A stretch of 64,000 nt of DNA from Methanosarcina flavescens (GTDB lineage: Archaea > Halobacteriota > Methanosarcinia > Methanosarcinales > Methanosarcinaceae). The DNA lies in contig NZ_CP032683.1 of the NCBI RefSeq assembly GCF_001304615.2, forward strand, positions 2,046,001 to 2,110,000, read 5' to 3'. The notes under the pieces were generated by a model. That model searched no databases and was not told where the DNA came from. It saw only the letters and a list, made by a program, of their open reading frames with translations. The position numbers and the translations under genes were made by a program. Below are positions 19,818-28,207 of the stretch, in pieces (the stretch's first letter is position 1; the number at the start of each line of letters is the position of its first letter).

Positions 19818-19993
19818 AGGGGAAAATTTTCCTTTATTTGGCTAGAAAAAGCCTGAGATTAGTCCTATATTAAAACTAAATTTCTTGTTGGGATATTATC
19901 AAACCCTTTATAAATACAAGAAAAACAGCGTTTTTTAGAGGTTTGGAAATATCTCGTTATATGCCTTTCTTTCTATTAAACTTTTGTATTTAA
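19818..19993 (-). promoter_or_regulatory. CRISPR leader with promoter and leader-proximal palindromes
   Basis: The leader abuts the youngest repeat. A perfect 12-bp palindrome GGAAAATTTTCC lies at 19821-19832, 3 nt from the repeat. A small inverted repeat GGCT...AGCC lies at 19839-19852. On the minus strand a TATA-like box at 19907-19916 (reading TATTTATAAA) would start transcription about 60-70 nt before the first repeat. The palindromes sit where spacer-integration machinery is known to read leaders in other systems. That role here is inference. Confidence 0.6.
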
Positions 19994-20113
19994 GGCTCTG
20001 TAGAAATCCTCTGAAATAACCAATCTTAACAAATTAAAACTGAATTGCCTGATTCAATTTTGCTGAGAACTTTAAGTCTATTAATGACGATTAAGTAGGT
20101 TTTCTACAGAGCC
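19994..20113. mobile_element. MITE with IS6-like terminal inverted repeats
   Basis: The 120-bp element is bounded by GGCTCTGTAGAAATCCT on the left and the inverse of GGCTCTGTAGAAAACCT on the right, matching at 16 of 17 positions. It is flanked by a perfect 8-bp duplication, GTATTTAA, at 19986-19993 and 20114-20121. The ends and the 8-bp duplication fit the IS6 family. No transposase frame fits inside, so it is non-autonomous. It lies in the distal CRISPR leader, 176 bp from the first repeat. Confidence 0.85.
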
Positions 20114-20121
20114 GTATTTAA

Positions 20122-20421
20122 AGTCATTTTTAATAAATTCAAGGAACAGCTTATATAGTAATTTTTAACATTTCAAAAACGATAATATTTAGACAACTCC
20201 GTCACTAATCTTTCTTACTCTTATACTCTTAATCTTTCTCCAAATTCCTTTTGAGCCTTAAAAAGAGTTTTTGAATAAAACAGATTTAAATCTCGATTTT
20301 TTGCACATTTTTTGATTAGCAGCTTGCTCATGAATTAAAAATGGAATAAGAAGGCTGATAATAGTAGAAAATAAGAAAAAATGGGAAAAGGGTGTTCAAC
20401 TACACTTGAAACAATAACAAT
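20122..20421. other. AT-rich region between MITE and GNAT gene
   Basis: This 300-nt region has no convincing gene or RNA. Before the MITE insertion it would have been continuous with the CRISPR leader. Confidence 0.4.
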
Positions 20422-21060
20422 TTACTGGACAATGCCTTTTCTACTGCTTGATTTTCCAGTCTGATTAATTAGATTAACCATGCTCAAAAAGTTCGTACCA
20501 GCCTGTTTCAGTTTCCCTCTTACAGAATATCCATGTTTTTTATATAATTTTAGAGCACCTTTGTTTTCGGGTTTAACAATCAATGAGATTTTAGAAATGC
20601 CAAGTTTATGAGACTTGAGAGTAGCTGCTTTTAGCAATTTACTTCCAATCCCACATGCTCGGTACTGTGGATAAACTGCAAGTGAATCTATATAATATTC
20701 GCCAGGTTCCGCCTCTTTTGTTTTTAACATGGGAACTACTTTTCTTTGATAATCTTTAGCATCGGATTTATAAAATTTAGGAAGCTTTTCTACCAATAGC
20801 TTACTCAAACGTGGAAAATGGTCTGAGGGAAATGATAAAATCAAGCCTGCTATACGGTTACGTACCTCGGCGACATAAATATTTTGATAACTCAAAATAT
20901 TATCTGGTTGCTTATAGAATTTCTTTATAACCTCTTGTGCAACCTTCTGATTATTAGAACCTGCGAGCACATAAGCACATTCTCCCCAGGCCATGCAAAT
21001 TAATTCTGCCGCTTCTTCTGCATCTTCAATTTTAGCCTGTCGAATATTCAAACATATCAT
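20422..21060 (-). CDS. GNAT-family N-acetyltransferase
   Basis: The 212-residue protein has the GNAT acetyl-CoA loop YRACGIGSKLLKAA at about 134-147 (motif A, Q/R-x-x-G-x-G). The C-terminal NKGALKLYKKHGYSVRG is typical of motif B. The opening LNIRQAKIEDAEEAAEL is also typical. The acceptor is unknown. The gene stands alone between the CRISPR leader and an IS630-like remnant. Confidence 0.8.
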   Translation of the reverse strand: MICLNIRQAKIEDAEEAAELICMAWGECAYVLAGSNNQKVAQEVIKKFYKQPDNILSYQNIYVAEVRNRIAGLILSFPSDHFPRLSKLLVEKLPKFYKSDAKDYQRKVVPMLKTKEAEPGEYYIDSLAVYPQYRACGIGSKLLKAATLKSHKLGISKISLIVKPENKGALKLYKKHGYSVRGKLKQAGTNFLSMVNLINQTGKSSSRKGIVQ

Positions 21061-21281
21061 ACCTCATAAATAAAAACACTTACTTCTTGTTTTATTTTCA
21101 TTATCTTTTTCCAATATTCTATATTTTTTATATTTTTCAAATTATATATATACATTAAACTTTTTTTATAATTTAACTCTAAATAAAAAAATCTCAGAAT
21201 TACTTTTTCATGGTCGGAAATTGATAACCTCAAATTCAAAATTAGAGAAATAACTTTGAGTCACGGATCAATTAATTGTTT

Positions 21282-21707
21282 TCACCTGCTCTTACCTGCT
21301 CTTTTTAAACTTTGAAGAATAATCCAGACCTGTTTGAGGCTGTATTCGACACCGAATTCTTGAAGAATCAGATCCTGTACTTCTCGAGTTCGCCAATTAT
21401 TCCGTTCATTAAGCATTTCCTTTAACTTAGCTTTCTGGAGGTCTGAGAGTTTTGAGGGACTTCCGCCTCTAAATTGAGGTATTAAGCCTTCGTAACCCTG
21501 AGCGTTCCATCTCTGTTGCCAGATATTCCCATTGCTTCTGGAGACTCCAACAATATTTGAGGCTTCTTTAACACTTTTGCCTTCATAACGGGCTTTAATA
21601 AATATGAGACGTTGGACAATTCGGGGATTTTTCTCAGCCTTGATCATTTTAACAAGCTTGTCATAACTTAGATGGCGAGTTACGGGGATCTGTTCAGGTT
21701 TGGACAC
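21282..21707 (-). pseudogene. IS630-like helix-turn-helix fragment, truncated transposase
   Basis: The 141-residue product (GTG start) has the HTH of IS630-type transposases (EGKSVKEASNIVGVSRSN) and a second winged-helix part (WRTREVQDLILQEFGVEYSL). It ends just after the second domain, where the family continues with the DDE catalytic domain. No DDE frame follows. The end contains a local duplication, AGAGCAGGT twice in succession. I read it as a remnant, although an HTH-only OrfA is possible. Confidence 0.6.
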
Positions 21708-22176
21708 ATAATATAATATGGCATATATGTATTAAAGTTTGCGTAAAAAATGTAGTAACCCTGGTTCAAAATCACAGGATAACAATGTTTTCATAGCTAG
21801 TAGACTATGTTTTTATTTTTACTTTGATAGAGTTTATTTTTAAGTTTTACAGATTACAAAATATCTAATACATTAGTCAAGTTTTAATCCTTATTTTGGT
21901 AATCGTGATCACGAATAAAGGGATACTGTGCCCATAGTTGAGTTAGATTTTGTAACACAATTTCTTCTAAAACTACTAATTTAGTATTACATATATTTAG
22001 GAAAGTATTTATACAAAATGGTTTTATTAATCTTAATTTTAGCTTAAAAAGTATTGCTATAGTATTAATTTTTATTTTATATGTGTTATTTTATAGGTTA
22101 TAAATTATTTAAAATGCCCCCAGTAATGTAATACTATTGCAATAACTCAAATAATAGAGAAAAAGGAGGAGTTTAA
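21708..22176. other. Long AT-rich region upstream of first binding-protein gene
   Basis: It contains an orphan CRISPR-like repeat (21881-21916) with a 12-bp palindrome TCGTGATCACGA at 21903-21914. Further on, TATA-like stretches (near 22098) and the GGAGGAG of the binding-protein gene are seen. No other gene is visible. Confidence 0.5.
21881..21916. repeat. Orphan degenerate CRISPR-like repeat
   Basis: This 36-nt stretch aligns end to end with the 37-nt array repeat at about 27 positions. It begins GTTTTAATCCTTATTTTGGT and ends CACGAAT, against GTTTCAATCCTTGTTTTAGT and TTCGAAT in the array. No second copy is found nearby. It lies about 2.1 kb beyond the leader end of the array. Confidence 0.6.
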
Positions 22177-22179
22177 ATT
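22165..22179 (+). promoter_or_regulatory. Perfect SD site deciding an ATT start
   Basis: GGAGGAG at 22165-22171 is followed after 5 nt by ATT AAG AAA AAC. The codon before ATT is an in-frame TAA, so translation cannot start further upstream. The next ATG, at 22246, has no SD and would remove the signal peptide. Confidence 0.75.
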
Positions 22180-23838
22180 AAGAAAAACCAGCAATATCTC
22201 TTAATAGGGGTAATAGCCCTAATTGTCGCGGCCGCTTTTGCTTTCATGCCGGCTGGCGAGTCAGTCAGCCCGGTTCCTCAGGTCTCTGATGGATCTGTAT
22301 CCGGATATTCGGATAAATTAGTTTCTGAGGGTTCGGATGAACTTGTGGTAGCAGTAGGTACACATGGAGGAGAGCCAGAAGCAGGTTTTGACCCGATTGC
22401 CGGCTGGGGAAACAGCAGGGAACCTCTGGTTCAGAGCACTCTCTTCAAAAGGGACAGCGAGGCAAACCTGATTAATGACCTGGCTACAAATTATACGGTC
22501 AGCAGCGATGGACTGAAGTGGACCGTTACAATACGGAACGGTGTTAAGTTCCATGACGGAATGCCTTTAACAGCCAGAGACGTAGCATTCACGTTTAACA
22601 CGGCAGCAGATGCAAGTGGAAGTATAGATTTATCCATGCTGGAAAAGGCAACAGCAACCGATGATTATACCATTGAATTTGAGTTGAACGACCCTCAGTC
22701 TACCTTCATCAATAAACTGGTAGCTCTTGGCATTGTCCCTGTGCATGCTTACAACGCTGAGACTTATGGGTCCAATCCAATAGGTTCGGGCCCATATAAG
22801 TTTGTGCAATGGGACAAAGGGCAGCAGGTAATCTTTGAAGCAAATCCGGATTATTACGGACAGGAGCCATACTTCAAAAAGTTAACTATGCTCTTTATGG
22901 GATCAGACTCCGCTTTTGCAGCAGCAAAGGCAGGACAGGTCGACCTGGCTGAAATTCCTGCTTCTTACGCCAATCAGGAAGTAGCTGGGATGAAAATAGT
23001 ATCCCTTGATTCCATAGATGCCCGTGGGATAAGTTTCCCCATGAATCCGAATACTGGAGAAAAAACCGAAAACGGCTATGCAATCGGAAATAATGTGACT
23101 TCTGACCCTGCAATAAGAAAAGCTCTGAACATCGGGATAGACAGGCAGGCGCTGATTGAAGGGGCTTTAAATGGGCAGGGAAAAGAAGAATTCACTGGCG
23201 TAGATAAACTGCCATGGGGTAATAAGGAAGCTATTTTCGAAGACGGAGATATAGAGGAAGCAAAGAAAATTTTAACCGAAGGCGGTTGGATTGATACTGA
23301 TGGAGATGGCATTGTTGAGAAAAATGGCTTGAAAGCCGAATTTACTCTTCTGTATCCTGCAAACGCCCAGGATAGGCAGGCATTAGCGGTTTCAGTAAGT
23401 GAAGAAGCTAAAAAACTGGGTATAAATATTAAAGTCGAGGGCAAGAGCTGGGATGAGATTTACTCCCTTTGCTATTCGACTCCAAATGTTTGGGGTTATG
23501 GATCATTGGACCCGACTGACATATACTTAAGATATTACAGTAAGAGCTACGATCCCTCAACCCATAACAATGTAATAATGTACAACAATTCTGCTGTGGA
23601 CAGTTACCTGAGAAAAGCCATAACCAGCCCTGACCAGGAAACTGCCAACAAAAACTGGCAGCAGGCTGCCTGGGACGGAACAACAGGATTCTCCGCAAAA
23701 GGGGACGCTCCCTGGATGTGGATGGCAACCATTAATTATGTCTACATAATGGATGAAGACCTTGATATCGGAACTCCAAAAATACAGCCCCATGGAGCAG
23801 ATATCTTTGGTAGCATTCTGGAATGGAAACGTGCATGA
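22177..23838 (+). CDS. Peptide/nickel-family ABC substrate-binding protein 1
   Basis: This is an extracellular solute-binding protein of family 5. Starting at ATT 22177 gives 553 residues and a classical signal peptide (KKNQQ, then LLIGVIALIVAAAFAF). Family features include ETYGSNPIGSGPYKFVQWDKGQQ and ADPAIRKALN-type segments near the lid. The ligand (peptide, nickel or another cation) cannot be told from sequence. The gene has its own terminator-like hairpin at 23849 and a long private upstream region, so it is probably a separate transcript. It is closely related to the next gene. Confidence 0.85.
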   Translation: MKKNQQYLLIGVIALIVAAAFAFMPAGESVSPVPQVSDGSVSGYSDKLVSEGSDELVVAVGTHGGEPEAGFDPIAGWGNSREPLVQSTLFKRDSEANLINDLATNYTVSSDGLKWTVTIRNGVKFHDGMPLTARDVAFTFNTAADASGSIDLSMLEKATATDDYTIEFELNDPQSTFINKLVALGIVPVHAYNAETYGSNPIGSGPYKFVQWDKGQQVIFEANPDYYGQEPYFKKLTMLFMGSDSAFAAAKAGQVDLAEIPASYANQEVAGMKIVSLDSIDARGISFPMNPNTGEKTENGYAIGNNVTSDPAIRKALNIGIDRQALIEGALNGQGKEEFTGVDKLPWGNKEAIFEDGDIEEAKKILTEGGWIDTDGDGIVEKNGLKAEFTLLYPANAQDRQALAVSVSEEAKKLGINIKVEGKSWDEIYSLCYSTPNVWGYGSLDPTDIYLRYYSKSYDPSTHNNVIMYNNSAVDSYLRKAITSPDQETANKNWQQAAWDGTTGFSAKGDAPWMWMATINYVYIMDEDLDIGTPKIQPHGADIFGSILEWKRA

Positions 23839-23848
23839 GATTAAACAG

Positions 23849-23884
23849 GGATTTGAGGCATTCACTCAAATCCTCTTATTTTTT
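23849..23884 (+). terminator. Hairpin plus T-run after first binding-protein gene
   Basis: GGATTTGAG at 23849-23857 pairs with CTCAAATCC at 23865-23873 around a 7-nt loop. TCTTATTTTTT follows, consistent with a terminator 11 nt after the stop codon. Confidence 0.6.
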
Positions 23885-24143
23885 CAGGTTATTCGGGAAG
23901 ACTCTTTTCATTCAATAGAATGAATCAAAATTGATAGATACGGAGATAAAAAATTCTTTGGTAACGAAATAAAAACAGAGACTATTGACCCCCTGTTTAG
24001 ATAATATAAAATTATATTTTTCATTTATAGAATACTTATTAAAAGACCCAGTAAGAATTCGAGATTTAGATTTAGTATTACTATATTTTCTAAAATTTAG
24101 ATTAAATACTACATATTTATGACAAAGTACTTATAGAAAAATT

Positions 24144-24185
24144 AGTGTTAATCCATTTAACATTACTTTGAGGAAAAGTAACACT
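24144..24185. promoter_or_regulatory. Possible operator upstream of second binding-protein gene
   Basis: AGTGTTA at 24144-24150 and TAACACT at 24179-24185 form an inverted repeat. A second, weaker inner pair (GTTAA...TTAAC) lies between them. It sits 20-60 nt before a TATA-like box, where archaeal activators or metal repressors bind. I have no evidence for the protein that binds. Confidence 0.3.
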
Positions 24186-24296
24186 TCTACAAATTTTCTG
24201 TAAAATATTATTTAAAAAACTCTCTTTATTTCAGTAAAGATTCATAGAAAAACGCTATGGATTTCAGTCGAGGGTATTCAGGATACTAATATATCA

Positions 24297-24311
24297 GGAG
24301 GAGTTCCGATC
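24297..24311 (+). promoter_or_regulatory. Perfect SD site deciding an ATC start
   Basis: GGAGGAG at 24297-24303 is followed after exactly 5 nt by ATC AAG AAA AAC CAG CAA. The encoded KKNQQ start is the same as in the paralogue at 22177. The first conventional candidate, TTG at 24330, lies 26 nt beyond the SD. Confidence 0.72.
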
Positions 24312-26015
24312 AAGAAAAACCAGCAACATTTGTCTGTAGGGGCATTGATAGTAACTATAGCAGTTATTGGTATTATCAGTTCTATGTCCGGCTGTGTATC
24401 CAGCTCGATGGATGATTCTGGGCTAGCTTCTGCACCAGACTCAGAATCAGGTTCTGTATCAGCCAGCTCGACTTCCAGGGCTTCCGATGAACTGGTAGTA
24501 AATGTATATTCGCATACAGGAGAACCGGAAACAGGATTTGACCCTCTTCTGGGATGGGGATGCGGTCATGTGAATTTTGAGCCATTAATACAGAGTACCC
24601 TTTTTAAATCAGCGGATGATGGCAGTATAGTAAATGACCTTGCTACAGGTTATTCTGTCAGTCCTGATGGGAAGACATGGACTGTAAATATAAGAGACGA
24701 TGTAAAATTCACAGATGGAGAGAAGTTAACAGCTGAAGATGTTGCATTTACATTCAATACTGCAATTGGGAGTAATTCTGAACTCGATATGAGTAACCTT
24801 GAAAACGCCAGGGCAGTAAATGAGACTGCAGTTGAATTCAAACTAAAAGAGCCCCAGTCCAGTTTCATCTGGAGGCTCAGGTATGTTGGAATCGTGCCTG
24901 AACATGCCTATAAAAAAGAGACCTATGGAGCCAGCCCTATAGGGTCAGGCCCGTACAAAATGGTACAGTGGGATAAAGGTCAGCAGGCAATATTTGAACT
25001 TAATGACAATTACTATGGACAGAAGCCGTATTTCAAAAGAATAACCATGTTATTCATGGACAAGGACACTGCATTTGCAGCTGCAAAGTCCGGCAAAGTA
25101 GACATAGCTGAAATCGATATCATCCATGCAAATCAGACCGTAGATGGCTATGACATAATCTCGCTTCCCTCCTCAAGAGCATTCGGAATTTCTTTCCCAA
25201 TGCAGAACGATACCGGCAAAAAAAGCCTTACAGGAGACCCTATAGGCAATAATGTAACATCGGACATCGCAATTAGAAAAGCATTAAACACGGGGATTGA
25301 CAGAAAAGCAATACTTGACGGGGTAATATACGGAAAGGGAGATGTAGAATATACAGGTGTGGATCAGAGGATCTTTGGAAATCCAGAAGCAAGGATCAAC
25401 GACTCGAATCCTGAAGAAGCTAAAAAAATACTTGAAGATGCAGGCTGGAAAGACACAGATAGCGACGGTATCCGGGAAAAAGACGGAACTAAAGCAGAAT
25501 TTGACCTGTATTATTCTTCATCCGACCAGACAAGACAGGCTCTTTCAGTAGCCGTAAGTGAACAGGCTAAAAAATTAGGTATAAAAATAAACCTTGTCGG
25601 TACAAACTGGGATGAAATATACGCAAACCAGTACAGTTCAGCCGTTTTATACGCCTACAGCAGTATAGATACTTTCAATCTGTACCAGCAGTATCATACT
25701 AAAGAAGCTGATGATACATACAAAAACCCTGGCCTTTACAGCAATCCTGTCGTAGACGGGTATCTGGAAACAGCTTTGAGAACTTCAGACCAGGATCAGG
25801 CTATCAAAAACTGGCAGCTAGCTGCGTATGATGGAAATACAGGCTTTGGGCCTGCAGGAGATGCTACATGGTTATGGCTTGTAACAATGGATTATCTCTA
25901 TGCAGTTGATGAAACCATAGATATAGGAACCCCGGAGAAAAACGCCGGATCAGATATTTTAGGAAATATTTACGAATGGACAAGGAAAAACGCAACCGAT
26001 CCTGCTCAAAAATGA
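24309..26015 (+). CDS. Peptide/nickel-family ABC substrate-binding lipoprotein 2
   Basis: This paralogue of the upstream gene has 568 residues if read from ATC 24309. The signal segment ends in SSMSGC, a lipobox-like site where Cys would anchor the protein to the membrane lipid. A Ser-rich linker follows. Shared segments include GEPETGFDPLLGWG, IGSGPYKMVQWDKGQQAIFE and SDIAIRKALNTGIDRKA. The first binding protein has no such Cys. The pair may offer two specificities or a soluble and an anchored form to the same permease. A hairpin and T-run at 26077 suggest a separate transcript. Confidence 0.85.
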   Translation: MKKNQQHLSVGALIVTIAVIGIISSMSGCVSSSMDDSGLASAPDSESGSVSASSTSRASDELVVNVYSHTGEPETGFDPLLGWGCGHVNFEPLIQSTLFKSADDGSIVNDLATGYSVSPDGKTWTVNIRDDVKFTDGEKLTAEDVAFTFNTAIGSNSELDMSNLENARAVNETAVEFKLKEPQSSFIWRLRYVGIVPEHAYKKETYGASPIGSGPYKMVQWDKGQQAIFELNDNYYGQKPYFKRITMLFMDKDTAFAAAKSGKVDIAEIDIIHANQTVDGYDIISLPSSRAFGISFPMQNDTGKKSLTGDPIGNNVTSDIAIRKALNTGIDRKAILDGVIYGKGDVEYTGVDQRIFGNPEARINDSNPEEAKKILEDAGWKDTDSDGIREKDGTKAEFDLYYSSSDQTRQALSVAVSEQAKKLGIKINLVGTNWDEIYANQYSSAVLYAYSSIDTFNLYQQYHTKEADDTYKNPGLYSNPVVDGYLETALRTSDQDQAIKNWQLAAYDGNTGFGPAGDATWLWLVTMDYLYAVDETIDIGTPEKNAGSDILGNIYEWTRKNATDPAQK

Positions 26016-26076
26016 GTGAAGCTTAAAAAAGTGGTGATTCAGAGCGAATGATAATTTAAAATAAGTACTCGCAAAG

Positions 26077-26116
26077 TGAGAGATTTTCTTTAAAGTGAGA
26101 ATTTCTCTCATTTTTT
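26077..26116 (+). terminator. Hairpin plus T6 after second binding-protein gene
   Basis: TGAGAGA at 26077-26083 pairs with TCTCTCA at 26104-26110 and is followed by six T. This fits a terminator about 60 nt after the stop. Confidence 0.55.
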
Positions 26117-26299
26117 AAACTGCGCTTTGAATTCCCTTTTTTTATTCTTTTTATTTTCGACCATGACCGAGAGTAAATAGTTAGTGTGCATGGAAAATCT
26201 ATTTCGACTTTAAAGTATGAGCTTTCATTAAATTAATCGCAAATATTATGGTTGTTCCAAAGTAAATTTAATATCGAGTAATAATAGTGAGGGAAGCGT

Positions 26300-27292
26300 G
26301 TGTTGGATACCGAAAAAATAGCAAGTTTTGCAGGGAAAAAAATACTCAGGCTGGTAAGTCTTCTTGCTGTAGTTTGTTTTGTAAGTTTCATGCTTATTCA
26401 ATACTCTCCCATAGACCCTGTTAGAGCCTATATAGGCGAAATGACTGTCAGTGAAGAGCATAAAACCAAACTTGAAGAATACTGGGGAGTCAATACCCCT
26501 CCGAAGGAAAAATTCCTGAACTGGGCAGGAAATATTCTCAAAGGGGATTTTGGAGTATCATTGATTTACCGGACGCCGGTCGCCGATGTGATTAAAGAAA
26601 GATCTATGGCCTCTTTCGTCCTTATGGCAACTTCATGGCTGTTCTCAGGAGTACTGGGTTTCATTCTGGGGATAGTAGCAGGAATGAATAAGGGCACATG
26701 GGTTGATAGAGCAATAAAAACTTACTGTTACGTGCTGGCAGCCACTCCGACATTCTGGCTGGCACTGGTTATGCTGATGGTATTTTCCGTAAGTCTAGGG
26801 TGGTTCCCGATAGGCTTGAGTGTGCCCATAGGGGTTACGGCTGACAACGTGACTTTTTTTGACCAGGTACGGCATTTAATTCTCCCTGCATTAACCCTGA
26901 GTTTACTGGGAGTAGCCCAGATCGCAATGTTTACCCGAGAAAAACTAATCGAAGTTTTGTCCAGCGATTATGTGTTATTTGCAAAAGCACGAGGTGAAAA
27001 AGGGCTGGACCTGGTGTTGAGACATGGAATCAGGAACGTTGCACTTCCTGCTATTACTCTGCAATTTTTAGGGTTCAGCGAATTGTTCGGAGGAGCAGTT
27101 CTGGTTGAACAGGTTTTTTCCTATCCTGGAATAGGGCAGGCAGCAGTAGCAGCAGGATTGAGGTCTGATGTGCCTCTGCTTTTAGGGATAGTCATCTTCA
27201 GTGCAATATTTGTCTTTTCCGGAAACCTGATTGCTGATATTATTTACGAATTCGTTGATCCTAGAATAAAACAGCAGGAGGCAACAGTATGA
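26300..27292 (+). CDS. ABC permease of the DppB/NikB type
   Basis: This 330-residue membrane protein carries the NikB-type N-terminus (RLVSLLAVVCFVSFMLIQYSP) and about six membrane segments. The cytoplasmic EAA-like loop is YVLFAKARGEKGLDLVLRHGIRN near 232-254, where the ATPases dock. The start is GTG 26300 with GAGGGA about 6 nt upstream. The stop overlaps a 9-codon mini-ORF that leads into the next permease gene. Confidence 0.88.
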   Translation: MLDTEKIASFAGKKILRLVSLLAVVCFVSFMLIQYSPIDPVRAYIGEMTVSEEHKTKLEEYWGVNTPPKEKFLNWAGNILKGDFGVSLIYRTPVADVIKERSMASFVLMATSWLFSGVLGFILGIVAGMNKGTWVDRAIKTYCYVLAATPTFWLALVMLMVFSVSLGWFPIGLSVPIGVTADNVTFFDQVRHLILPALTLSLLGVAQIAMFTREKLIEVLSSDYVLFAKARGEKGLDLVLRHGIRNVALPAITLQFLGFSELFGGAVLVEQVFSYPGIGQAAVAAGLRSDVPLLLGIVIFSAIFVFSGNLIADIIYEFVDPRIKQQEATV

Positions 27293-27318
27293 ACATTATA
27301 GAGGAGGCTGGAATATGA
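27289..27318 (+). other. Nine-codon bridging mini-ORF between permease genes
   Basis: ATG at 27289 overlaps the stop of the first permease (TATGA), and its own TGA overlaps the ATG of the second permease (ATATGAG). It encodes MNIIEEAGI. GAGGAGG inside it is the SD of the second permease. It may carry ribosomes across the gap. Confidence 0.4.
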
Positions 27319-28172
27319 GCACTGCTGTTGTAACAGCTAACAAAGGAGTATTCCGGGGACTGAACCTGAGGCAGAAAACCCTGTTGATAATAGGTCTGAC
27401 ATCACTTTTGCTGCTTACGATAGTGGTTTCAAGTGTCACTCTGGATGAAGATTCCTTAAAGACTGATTTTGGCTCCAAAAACCTTAACCCTTCAGCTGAA
27501 CATCCGTTTGGGACAGACTGGATGGGAAGGGACATGTTTATACGGACTGTCAAAGGGCTTGGTTTAAGCATTCTGGTCGGAGCTTTTGCATCTACAATCA
27601 GTACCGTACTGGCTGTAGTTCTGGGCTTGCTATCAAGCGCAGGAAAAGTTGCAGATTCCTTTATTTCCTGGCTGGTAGACCTGTTCCTTTCGATTCCTCA
27701 TCTTCTATTGATAATCCTCATTTCCATAGGGCTCGGAGGAGGGGCTTATGGAGTCATTATGGGTGTCGCGTTAACGCACTGGACAAGCCTGACCAGGGTA
27801 GTAAGAGCAGAGATCAAGCAACTAAAGACCCAGGAATACATCCATATTTCGAGGAACCTTGGAAAATCAAAATGGTGGATAGCTACAAAACATATCCTGC
27901 CCCATTTAGTTCCCCAGATATTGCTTGGCGCGATTTTGATGTTTCCTCATGCCATTCTTCACGAAGCTTCGGTCACATTCCTTGGCTTTGGGCTTTCCCC
28001 ACACGAACCGGCGATTGGTATCATTTTATCAGAGTCTATGAAATACCTTTCCGCAGGATACTGGTGGCTTGCATTTTTCCCTGGGCTATCACTCCTGATT
28101 GTGGTTCTGGCATTTGATATGATAGGAGACAATCTGGGAAGAATAATTGATCCGAAAACTGCTCATGAATGA
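27315..28172 (+). CDS. ABC permease of the DppC/NikC type
   Basis: The 285-residue protein starts at ATG 27315 with GAGGAGG 7 nt upstream. It has the NikC hallmark HPFGTDWMGRDMFIRTVKG and a docking loop KTQEYIHISRNLGKSKWWI. It ends with FDMIGDNLGRIIDP, the family's conserved tail. It pairs with the preceding permease to form the membrane channel. Confidence 0.88.
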   Translation: MSTAVVTANKGVFRGLNLRQKTLLIIGLTSLLLLTIVVSSVTLDEDSLKTDFGSKNLNPSAEHPFGTDWMGRDMFIRTVKGLGLSILVGAFASTISTVLAVVLGLLSSAGKVADSFISWLVDLFLSIPHLLLIILISIGLGGGAYGVIMGVALTHWTSLTRVVRAEIKQLKTQEYIHISRNLGKSKWWIATKHILPHLVPQILLGAILMFPHAILHEASVTFLGFGLSPHEPAIGIILSESMKYLSAGYWWLAFFPGLSLLIVVLAFDMIGDNLGRIIDPKTAHE

Positions 28173-28207
28173 GTTGTATGTGAAAATTTCAATCTAAAGG
28201 TGAGAAT

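Larger units (their letters stand above)
23839..24308. other. AT-rich region between the two binding-protein genes
   Basis: It holds the terminator-like hairpin of the first gene (23849-23884). It also has an inverted repeat AGTGTTA/TAACACT at 24144-24185, a TATA-like TATTTAAAAA near 24207, and the GGAGGAG of the second gene. No coding region is visible. Confidence 0.5.

Noticed and set aside
21057-21239. Short minus-strand frame upstream of the GNAT gene
   Set aside because: Very AT-rich, Ile/Asn/Lys-only composition and no SD. Probably promoter DNA of the GNAT gene.
22318-23865. Several minus-strand frames over the first binding-protein gene
   Set aside because: They have no SD and low-complexity, unlike protein families. 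The plus-strand gene explains the bases.
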